A stretch of 60,000 bases of DNA from Phoronis australis. Lineage: Eukaryota > Phoronida > Phoronidae. The position numbers were made by a program, and so were the translations under genes. The notes under the pieces are model-generated. The model ran no database searches. It saw nothing but the letters and a program-made list of their open reading frames with translations, and had not been told where the DNA came from. Positions 23,008-32,832 of this stretch are shown here, piece after piece (the stretch's first letter is position 1; every line of letters starts with the position of its first letter). The DNA is taken from the NCBI GenBank assembly GCA_002633005.1, contig NMRA01000191.1, positions 582,077 through 642,076 of the forward strand. The letters are read 5' to 3'.

Positions 23008-23168
23008 CAGGGACGGATCCAGGATTTTGAGTTGGGGGGAGGGGCAGAGAATTAGCCAGGAATTTTCCCGTCAGACACTTACACCCCGAGTTACCAAATT
23101 TGATATGGGAGAATTTTAGGGGGGGGGGGGGAGCATGGCCCTCTTGGCCCCCTCTAAATCTGTCATTG
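23008..23168 (-). mobile_element. hAT-type MITE (~160 bp), copy 1
   Basis: The ends CAGGGACGGATCCAG and CTAAATCTGTCATTG are imperfect inverted repeats of the CAG-GGCGGAT type seen in many hAT MITEs. The body, with CCCGTCAGACxxTxxCACCCC and GGGAGAATTTTAGGGGG, matches copies at 26076 and 26952 in reverse orientation. Confidence 0.75.
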
Positions 23169-26075
23169 AACTGAGATACTCGCCGATGTCGACTTCGCGG
23201 CAGTCGCCAGTGGGTTAATCTTTGTTAGTTGTGATGCGTGTTCCGATACTTGACGTAGCACTCGGGATCTTTTCGTTAATCAATGAAAGCAGTACGGTAA
23301 AGTCTCGCGTTTTGCGGGCAGCCCGCCATTTTGGGACAAGAACAAATATTTCCGAAATGAGTTTTTCATGGTCCACGAAATTCGTACAAGGTCCAAAAAC
23401 TGTTTTTCAATGATCCTCGAATTTCGGACAATGTCATAAACATCGGTTTCTGTCCCGCGACTTTCGGACAAGGGAAATTTTAGAAACGCTAATTTCGGAT
23501 CGACGCAACTCTCATGTCATTAAAGCGTTCAATGGATGATTACTACTCTCTAAGGCTTGAATCCGAGAATCGATAGAACGGGCTCTGTAATTTTTACCTT
23601 GTGTTGACGATGTCACGACCATTACTCGATTGTGTTGCGTTTAGCTTGTGTTTGGCGCTTTATCTATGAAAAGAATCACCGAAAACCGCATGACGAAAAT
23701 TACTGTTGACAATACAAATGGGAAATACGCTGAAGGCTGCAACTTTTCGTTGTAGCATGACGTGTGCTCTGGTTCAATTAGACCGTGCTGTTCGACTTCG
23801 GACTGTGACACTGAACTTGCAGGCCTGACATCAACTTGGTTGTTTACGAAACTTTTTATTTTTAAAACGTCCTGGCCTTTGTAAACTTGCCCTTGTCAGT
23901 GGCTAAAATCTCAGTGGCCGGATTTTATCCATGGCGCGATGAGAAATGTTTTTTTTGTTTAGGCCCCCATACACAATACAGCTAAGTCTGTCCGTCGGAT
24001 GTTGCGCGTTCAAAGTAGTGTAGATAGTGAGCAGCAGCAGCAAAATGAGACGGAGCCAAAGTAAAGCTGGTTACAAAACAAACATATTTAAGTCGCACGT
24101 CGCGTGAGCCCGACCGAGGCTGCGTCGTGCACGGGAGATTTTATGCTTCTTCCTCTTCGGTCGATTTACAGTCGTCGGATAATAAGTTTTGCTGCCACTT
24201 ACCTGCATCCCGGGGAATGAGTCTTCGTGCAGCCCTTCTGGACTTGCTTAATAATTTTGAATGGGACAGTTAGCACGGAATGAGTCACCCCTGACTTCAC
24301 ACAACATTCAGTGCTTCTGACAACGCAATTTTTGAGTTGAAAATTTTCATTAAAAATCTTTATGCAGTCCAAACGTTTTTCGTTTTTCAGTGCAGTTGCT
24401 AATGACTGTCTTCTTGGTATTGCTCATTCGCGTCCAGTGTTGAGCAGCACAAAGCCCAGCAGAAACGGCGCGCAGCGCACACGCAATTGTTAGAGAGACT
24501 TTGCATCCCTGTCCTACGTTGTGTAAGTACCCATTCTCCCGCAAAATACTTCGCTCTGTACAATAACACATATCAAAAACTAATGTAAATCTACGTAACC
24601 ACGCTTCACTACCCTTACAAATTCCCTGTTGCGCTCCAATATGCATCGCAGATGCAAGAATCTCGATAAGAAAGCTAGTGTGAGCGTGTGCTTCGCTTGC
24701 AATACTTGACCATACCTCTCGAAGTCTTCAGTCTTGCGTACTCGTGAGATTCTCACCCTTGCGCCTCTGGACGCATGCTATGGTAGACTTCAGCATCTGT
24801 CTAGCCAAAATCACGTGTATTTTCAATTAAAATACACGACAATATATCACGTAATCTCATGAATTCTTGCTTTTTAGCGACGTCCTAGCGTTACGAGCTT
24901 TACCTCTATGTAGACCTAAGAAAGATTGAACTTGCGGGGACCCAATTTTGCTTGCTCACCCTCTGGTCTGTGTATTTGTGGTCTTGTTAATTCGCGCCCT
25001 GTACCGTCTGAGGTACAACACCCTGGACTCCATGGTGTTCCGAGATGAAGATGAATCCGGACAAGGACACCGGGACCCTGTGGCACTCTCTGTCTGCGGT
25101 GACTAAGAAAATCCTCTACCAATTTCGAAAAATGACAAGTCAGTTGAATCAGATTTGGTTGTCGTTGCTTCTTGTGGTCCTAGGGTTAGAATACAGGACC
25201 TGAAGTCCGATGCAACGGTCCTGGAACCCGATAGGTGTTTCCGACCCGGAATTCCATATCTACTTTCTACAGGACCATCTCTTCTTGTCCCATACGTCAC
25301 AGCCTTCAGTTGATAGTTTTGAGACAAAAAAGAAACGTGATCTTAAACTACAGACTATGTATTACCTAAGATATTTTAACAGCATTTCATGATCAGCTGT
25401 AAGTGTATTTAATTCGAGATGACTGTTACATTGCTAATTATTATTGTTCTATTTTCACCCGAGGTGATGCGTTGCCTGTAGCAAGGGTAAATAATTTTGG
25501 GAAGTATTACCACTGATTTCCGTATATAAGTTCGGTAAACCAAACGTCGATGAAAAATCACCAGGGCCTATACTCGGCAATGCCAACTACACGAACACAG
25601 TACAAATACTGTAGTTCGCCCTAAATATATCCTAGTGAGAATAGCATTATTTTTAAATTTCAAACATGCATTTTTGTTCTCAGATATGCATCCCTGGTAT
25701 ATTTTTGGGACAAAATTTAAGATACGCGAACTGGTCATATATTCTGATGGACTTGTATACGGAAATCTACGGTTGATCTTCTTAAACCTGTAAACCATGA
25801 AAATTTCATTGAGACAGTTTTGTTTTACTAACATGTTCAACTAACATTCCGTTCATGCAAGTCGGTCAATAAGCTACTTTCCCGTTTAAGGCGTTATTGC
25901 ATCAGGTAAGTGCTGTTTTGATTTTTGTTTGGTGTTTACATATTTTATTTTGTTATGTATTCCCCTCTTCAGATGGTCACTGATATTCTTCAGCAACATT
26001 TTTGTACTTTTAATGAGACTTCAGCAAACTCGAGACTGTTAGACTGTTCATACTTTGAATTTTAGTAGATTGAAG

Positions 26076-26238
26076 CAGTTGTGGATTTAGAGGGGTTGGG
26101 GCAAGGGGGCCATGCCCCCCTAAAACTCTCCCAGATTCCATTTGGCAGTTTGGGGGTGCGAATGCCTGACGGGCAAAATCCTGGCTAATACTCTGCCCTG
26201 CCCCCCACCCCCTAGTAAAAATCCTGGAACCGCCTCTG
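26076..26238 (+). mobile_element. hAT-type MITE, copy 2, inserted in element B
   Basis: The ends CAGTTGTGGATTTAG and GGAACCGCCTCTG form the inverted repeat. The uninterrupted equivalent site is seen in element A near 19395, which proves insertion after the copies separated. A clean 8-bp target duplication is not readable. Confidence 0.8.
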
Positions 26239-26951
26239 AGAAGTGTATGACGTCAATCAGCAAAGACTTGTAAGAAGAACTATTGTCCGTATCTATAGGG
26301 AATATATGACGCAATGAAATGAAATGGTCGACATAGATGCATTGTAATTGGTTAAGTATATATTAAGGAAGAAGTGGAAAATTAAGTATATAAATAGTAG
26401 ACCGTACTTGAATTGCCTGATTTACGTCCTTCATGAGTTCACGCTGTCCCAATGTTTTCGTCTATCTTTTCAGGCCATCACTAGTCGATTCTTCCAACAG
26501 TCGTGATCTGCCATGGAGCCTATTCTATCAACGTGTGCGACCACGGTCAAGGCCGTGAGAGGGGGGGGGAGCAAAATTAGTAGTGACTGAGGGAGAGCTG
26601 CGCGAAATTAGTGACGACTGTGGACGGCGTTAAACTGGTGACGATCAGAGGAAACGGCCCTAATATCTTTCACCCAGATTACCAGAAAATGTTAACGATT
26701 ATCAGTTCATTTCATCCACAAACAGATTTCACGAGAGTTTTCACTGTCAGCAGTTCAGCCTGTGGTTAAAAGCGTAAGCGAACCCAAATGAGTTAGGTCA
26801 CCTCAGTTGCATGAAGACGTGCCAGTGTATCACTGAGTTAACTTTGGGCATTTCAAAGGCTGTGTTTTAACTTTAAAAAAAACGGTTGGGTGAATTTGAT
26901 GTTGGTAGCACGTGAAATTACATTCGCTTTCTAGACCACGCCCCTCAGAAT

Positions 26952-27110
26952 CAGTGGCGGATTTAGAGGGGGCTAAGGGGGCCCTGGCCCCCCTAAAATT
27001 CTCCCAGATTACATTTGGTGGTTCGAGAGTACGAACGTCTGACGGGCAAAATCTTAGCTAACACTCTGTCCTGCCCCCCCTCCTAACTCAAAGTTCTGCA
27101 TCCGCCCCTG
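26952..27110 (+). mobile_element. hAT-type MITE, copy 3, inserted in element B
   Basis: It begins CAGTGGCGGATTTAGAGGGG and ends GCATCCGCCCCTG. The body is about the same as copy 2. The empty site corresponds to element A near 18620. Confidence 0.85.
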
Positions 27111-27825
27111 CTTCTATATACAATATGTTAGTTAACCGTGTTTTCAGCCGCGCAGCACTGTACGAGTGGACACATTCCCATCGTTTTCAGTAGACCAAAA
27201 CATGTAGAACGACAGTGGTCCCAAGTCCGATGCGGTTCTTCAACAATTCAGATGATTACCAGGGCGACGAATGGGGATCACGAGTGGATGAGAAACTAAT
27301 CATTTTACTATCATGATTGTCTTTGCAATTTGTTTTGGATAATTGTGCATTCGACGTTCTCATGTTGAAACTGAACTTTTCAGTTTATATGGAAATAAAG
27401 GTGTCAGAGATAACGTGCATTTAGGTTTGTAACTAGCAGGCAATGCATGGATACGTTTAAAAAATATATACTCTGTTCTCGTCATTGCTCATCACTTTCT
27501 CTCATTGAACTCGTTCCCACATCCATGATTTACGTTTAACGCAAAATTCGATAAAATTGAGAAAGCGCATGTTTTGATGGTCGGGAACCCTCTTTGTGCG
27601 TTGAATGCGCAATTCCAGCTTTTTAATGGGAAACCACATTGAAAAAAACGCTTATCGGGCTGCTCTTTGTGCGTTGGCAACGCAAACTCGACATTTTTAA
27701 TTGAAAAAACGAAATTTTTCTGTTTTTACCTTTAAAAATCAAGCATTTTCCTTGATTCCTGTAGACAAAAGAGGCAAAAATGAAAAAAAAAAACGGAGAA
27801 CGTGTGGAACAGGAAAAACTGCCAG

Positions 27826-27892
27826 CACCTAAGCCTCAAACCCACGATCTGGCGGATACGAAGCGCGTGCGTTACCACTAGACCACCACGAC
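27826..27892 (-). repeat. tRNA-derived sequence (SINE head or decayed tRNA)
   Basis: On the minus strand, GGTGGTCTAGTGGTAACGC resembles an internal A box and GGGTTTGAGGC a B box at the right distance. The acceptor-stem ends (GTCGTGG and the 3' side) do not pair and the anticodon arm is poor, so it is not a working tRNA gene. The poly-A-like run at 27781-27794 is on the plus strand, so it gives no SINE tail for the minus orientation. Confidence 0.5.
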
Positions 27893-30659
27893 TTCACTAC
27901 ACGCCTCTCTCTAGGAGACCTACTTATTTATGGTCCACAGCGTTTGTGCGCGAAACCTACTTCTTTTTGTAATGCTTATTACACGTTTTATATTTTGTGC
28001 CATCAATTCTAAACAAATTTGTTGTATTTAAAATAGTCTTCAAATGCCCAAAAGACCAAATCGGTTTTCGTGTTGGCAATAATGACGGGATTGCTTTGAA
28101 AATCGTCTTAAGATAAGGTTTGCCAAAGAGAATATTGCGAGTTTCTGAGTGATTCACTAAGGTTTCGATTAAACACATCTTACCAGCAGCTCCTGTTTTT
28201 CATCGTCACTCAGATTCCATTTTCTTTAAAGAATGAAGTAAAGTTTCTTCATTGCACAGTGGAGCAGACGACGGAAACGGAGTCGTAGTGCGCAGCGCCA
28301 CTGCCGGTCGCCTGGGATATCGCGGGAGAGCCTATACTTAGCCATAATTCCGTTACGAATGCGCCGTGTTCCGAATTTGACACTTGAAATTGGATTTGAG
28401 CCCCCCCTCACCCCCGCCCCAACACTCAAACTACACACATTTAAATCTTTTTCCATCCGTATAATTTTAATTACCGGGGTTAATTAATAAACTCATCATT
28501 TCCCTACGGCCTTACTGTTTTATTTTTTTGCGGCAGCCAAGGGGGGGGGGGGCGGGCCCCCTGGGCCCCCCTAAATCCGCCTATGAGCTAAGATAGGATT
28601 TACTAAACGGACAAAAAATTGTTGTAACTACAAGTTCTACTAACTACAATCATAAGTTAATATTAATTTTGAATTTACTTCTGATGTAAAGCGCTTCACA
28701 TAATCATCGGGTCGTATCCGGCCCGAGTGGTGACTGCGTAGGAGCGGGCTTTATGTTATTCATCGCCATTGAAAGCGCTAGGTTTCTACACCATAGGGTA
28801 ACAAGGAAAGTCTGGAAGTAAATGTCTATGCCTAGCTCAAACTTTATAGCATCGAGAGAGATCCCCAAAAGTAGTGCAGTGTGAATGCCTTTAAAAACGA
28901 CCAAGAAACAAAACAGCAGAAAATGAGTTTGTTATTTGCTACTTTGGTGTACTTTTTAGTATAGTTTACATTAATTGCAAGCATTTTCAAATTTCGAATT
29001 GAAAGTGATCGCCTAATATCTTGATCATCAAGTGTCCACTTTGATTGTGGATTGGTGGATTGACATGCATGCGTGTACACGCGTGTGCCTTTCCGTTCTT
29101 TTAAATTCAGTACACGCCAATGGTATGTTCACTGACTACTCTCACTGTCGTTTCTGAAAAAAATCAGACATTTTGCTACAGCGTTTTCTTGCACTGAAAA
29201 ATCCCCGCATGTTCACATTATTAGGTAAGTCTAGACCTCATTAAAACATTGGTCAATGAAGAAAGTCTTCTCTTGTCAATCAATGTCAATGGTGCACAGC
29301 TTCGCAGATTTCATACGAGCAACAATTTTGATGGAAAAGATGTCTAAGGTTGCATGTACATGACCGAGGGTTCACTACTCCGAAGGTATTGTTTGGAATG
29401 ATTTCTAACAGGTTTATCACTGACAGTTACATCAATGAATGCTGAATGCTTAACTCGATATTGGTTAGTGAGATTACAATCCAAGCCCAAAGGAAAAGGG
29501 TACGTAAATATCCATTAGACTATTTGTTTACTCCCTATCCTATGTCTTCCGGAAATTTATTACACGTTGAAATGAAAATCTATCATGTCTGTTTTCACGT
29601 GACCTTTGGCTTTTAGGTTTGAGGGCTTGTACCGTGCAGAGGAGACATGCATCGCTTCTGCACCGTCCTTGAATGGACAAAAATTGGTTTTAAGCAGTTG
29701 ACTGCAGCTAACGTACCAGCAAGATCTTCCCATCTAGTGTAGATCTGTTGGTAAAGCCTACTTTCTTCATCAGAGACAACGAACAAGCTTTGTTACCCCT
29801 TTCTCTTCCCACAGCATTTCCACACACCATTAGTGCTGCATGGCACAATGTACGTCAGCGACGAATCGCAGTACGAAGTTACCATAAGACAAGTGTTGTT
29901 TGTGTATGAAGAGGAACTATATCTGACTGCTACACAAGTCAGCCTCGTTGGTGAAGATGTCCTTTCATAGGCAAAAAGTCATGTGAGGACAATAGCTTAT
30001 TTCCTTTTGTGGAAGAAACATGAGGGACTGAAGCTAAAGAAGACCTAGTGACACTCTGGTCTAGTTCAGGGTCAGATTTTGGGCACAAAACGAGTCAAGT
30101 GATATGCTGTTGTGTTTACCTTCAAGGATCTAATTGAGGCTGAATGAGGTTACCTGAAGGAAAGCCACGTTCCGAAACTGGACCTTTTTTATAAGCGCTT
30201 CTATAGGCTATTGAAACTAGATCTCTGTGAAATGAAAACCAAAAGCATCTGGTATAAATACCTGTCCTTTCTCACTGAGTGACATTAACTTTTCCTTTCA
30301 GAAGAAAAGCTTTATACTAATGGTAAAAACTTTTCAATTTGGTGCACATTATAGGGAAATGACATTCAGTGTCTTATTGTCAGTAGAAAGCCCGTTAATG
30401 TTACAATTTGATGATCAAATAAATTTTTCATCAACTGGCAAGTTTGTCACTAATTATTGAAACCACAATATTTTCTCAGTTTTAAAGCCCCACACAGTGC
30501 AGTTGTGTTTTTTCTTAATCTTTATAAAGCTGAAATGATTAGCCATTACGCTTTCGAATTGTCGTTTTCCTGTTGACCTCTAGAAATGTGCAGCGGTCAA
30601 AATGAAGTATTCCCTTTCTTTGCATTTAATTTGTTTGTGTGTGTAATTATTTTTAGAGC
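27893..30659. other. No gene seen; MITE remnant at about 28540-28584
   Basis: At 28540-28584, CCCCCCTAAATCCGCCTATG is the end of the same hAT-MITE family in reverse orientation, next to a G-run. The rest shows only short frames without motifs. Confidence 0.45.
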
Positions 30660-31632
30660 TTTCAATTCTCTCAGGTTATTGCTGAAGGATTGCTTTCCAC
30701 TTCGTCCAAAGGTAAAATAGACGGTCAGGCGGCTGGTTTCAGTCAGTTCGCTCACCTGTAACAAAATAGTCAGAGAAATAATAGCAAATTATAAAAGATA
30801 ACACAAGACAAAACTACTTTAGTAAGGCAGAACATACATGACGTTTCATCTTCATTTTATATTTAAAAACTAATAATCTTTGTACCCAAGTCTTATTTAA
30901 GATCTGCATTAAACTATGCGAAACAGGCTAAAAGTGTTTTAATAATGTGTATTTTTCACGACACCTAAAATGTGCATCTGATCTCAACTAGTAAAATTAA
31001 TTCTAGGTGTCAATTTTTATTCCAATGCAATGTTATGACGTTTAGTGAATAGCTAATTCATGTTAATTCATGCTAATCTGGTAGTCCCGGGGGTGGGGTC
31101 CGCTATAAAATAAGGAAACTCACTCGTCTAAAGAATTTTATTGGACATAGCATAGCTTTGAAGAGAAACTGCTGTGAAAAAGTCACCCTTGACTTCTGAG
31201 CGTCACGTACCATACACCTCTTATATTGAGCGCATTCCCACCCCTGGAGGACAATACATGTATGTTAATATGTGCTGCTAGCCTACCCGGCATCCTAGTC
31301 CCGGGTGAGTTTCCAAAAAGAAACACTTAGTTCCATTCAATAAACCCGTTATTCAGTGGGGTAACTAGTGGAGATAACATCACCGAACGATGTCGATAGA
31401 AACTTGATTGCTAAAAACTTACCAAGTAACGTTATGTAGTCTCCCAAAGGGGCTTCGGCATCCACACACTTTTTGTCAGTTGGTTGACCCTTTTGACCGC
31501 AATGCTCCACGACTGTAGTAACCTTAGGTCTTTTGTTAATTTGTGGCCACCTGTCGAAGATTTGCACCAGAGAAAATAGCAATAATAAGGCTTTGCGCGA
31601 CGACGCATTTTGATAACAATCCGTCTTTTTAC
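30660..31632 (-). pseudogene. THAP-domain gene duplicate, decayed
   Basis: It aligns with the THAP gene at 58524-59666 including its intron. The exon 1 relic (about 31600 to 31423) keeps YYCYFLWCKSSTGG and SVWMPKP, then changes frame before LGDYITLLG and the conserved donor CTTG|GTAAGT. The exon 2 relic starts at 30755 after TTACAG and keeps the CCGTCTATTTTACCTTTGGA stretch that encodes the DAVPSIF block in the intact gene, but with stops. The start codon is lost (AAG in its place). Intron sequence (about 31080-31420) is also alignable, so this was a DNA duplication and not a retrocopy. Confidence 0.75.
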
Positions 31633-32299
31633 CACAGGCGTCCTCAGCTTCTGATCGTCCCCAATACACTACATATAATACTACAAGGTAGGACACTCCC
31701 GACTAGAAATTCCACGGGTGCTTCACTTCAGCCGTCCATAGCAAACATAAAACTCAATAAATTTACACAAAACAGGGGTTCAACAAACCATGAAGAATTG
31801 TTCTTTCTCCCAATACCATTCACGGTGTCCTGTTACGGCGACTTCGTAAGAAATTCCCAGTAAAAGAACAAAAATGTTCACAAAAAGCCCCCACACACGT
31901 TCTCCCTAGGCCCGTCGAGGTCAAGGACGGTACGGAAATTGCCGGTGAGTTACGGAAGTAGCGACATCGTGACTTTACGCGACAAAGCGGCAATTTCCGT
32001 ACCGTCCTTGACCACGACTGGCCTAGGGAGAACGTGTGTGGGGGCTTTTTGTGAACATTTTTGTTCTTTGACTGGGAATTTCTTACGAAGTCGCTGTAAC
32101 AGGACACCGTGAATGGTATTGGGAGAAAGAACAATTCTTCATGGTTTGTTGAACCCCTGTTTTGTGTAAATTTATTGAGTTTTATGTTTGCTATGGACGG
32201 CTGAAGTGAAGCACCCGTGGAATTTCTAGTCGGGAGTGTCCTACCTTGTAGTATTATATGCAGTGTATTGGGGACGATCAGAAGCTGAGGACGCCTGTG
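31633..32299. mobile_element. 667-bp foldback element with 8-bp target-site duplication
   Basis: Arms 31633-31944 and 31988-32299 are near-identical inverted repeats around a 43-base loop. The tips are CACAGGCGTCCTCAGC and its complement. CTTTTTAC occurs on both sides (31625-31632 and 32300-32307), an 8-bp target duplication as in hAT transposons. The sister locus near 59695 lacks the insertion, giving an empty site. No coding capacity beyond chance frames. Confidence 0.9.
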
Positions 32300-32331
32300 C
32301 TTTTTACCAGCTGTTTACATGCAGACAGCGA

Positions 32332-32341
32332 CGCATGCGCA
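32332..32341 (-). promoter_or_regulatory. NRF1-like motif in the THAP relic promoter
   Basis: CGCATGCGCA sits in a ~75-bp block (32331-32405) that is nearly the same as 59729-59803 upstream of the intact THAP gene. This marks the end of the duplicated segment. Confidence 0.4.
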
Positions 32342-32505
32342 GTTCAATCACCACTAGTACAGTAGCGACACCGCGAGGAGAATTCTCCGAATAGCCCCAT
32401 TCAGATGAGTCGCATAAACAATCAACGCATGGTATTAATGATGTGCGGTCGGCACACCAGAACAGTAGACAATAGATCAACGCTTTAGCTCCGCCCACGT
32501 GACAA

Positions 32506-32540
32506 CAGGCCCGTAGGAATGTAAAAATTATTGGGGGGGC
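32506..32540 (+). repeat. hAT-type terminal repeat near the transposase gene 3' end
   Basis: CAGGCCCGTAGGAATG is followed by AAAATTATTGGGGGGGCAC, matching the end at 41764 (CAGGCCCTTAGGAAGG...TTATTGGGGGG). It lies 327 bp beyond the transposase stop, a plausible element end. Confidence 0.6.
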
Positions 32541-32832
32541 ACCGACCCTGGTCCATACGTAACTTCTAATTTCGAAACCACTGCGTTGCACTGGGGTGTA
32601 CATATCAACGCTGTAAAATGAACTACTGCAACCACTAGGTACGTTTTGAATTATATGAAAAAATATGTCTACTAATAATAAGGTGTGTAACAGATGCTGT
32701 ACTTTTAGAGTTAATTTTTTGTTAAGATTGACTGGAAATTTTTGGAGCAACATACATGCGGCTCATACGATTACTCTTGCTGAACAGTAAGAATGAAGGT
32801 GTGAAATAATTATAAATGTTTTTATTTACTCT

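Larger units (their letters stand above)
21507..23292. other. Spacer between the two inverted 4-kb copies
   Basis: About 1.8 kb of non-repeated (between arms) sequence. It holds a three-copy tandem repeat at 21785-22225 and one hAT-type MITE at 23008-23168, but no recognisable gene. Confidence 0.6.
23293..27715 (-). mobile_element. 4-kb element, copy B, opposite orientation, truncated at one end
   Basis: The left edge starts TACGGTAAAGTCTCGCG, the same terminal repeat as copy A. From there the sequence is the reverse complement of A backwards to about A position 18030 (examples: 24916-25122 against 19799-20020; 26780-26900 against 18660-18790; 27200-27320 against 18401-18520). Similarity stops at about 27715, so the outer ~600 bp with the far terminal repeat is missing. 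B is longer over the shared part because it holds MITE insertions at 26076 and 26952 which A lacks. Confidence 0.75.

Noticed and set aside
27826-27892. Functional tRNA gene
   Set aside because: A and B boxes are present but the acceptor stem does not pair and the anticodon arm is poor.
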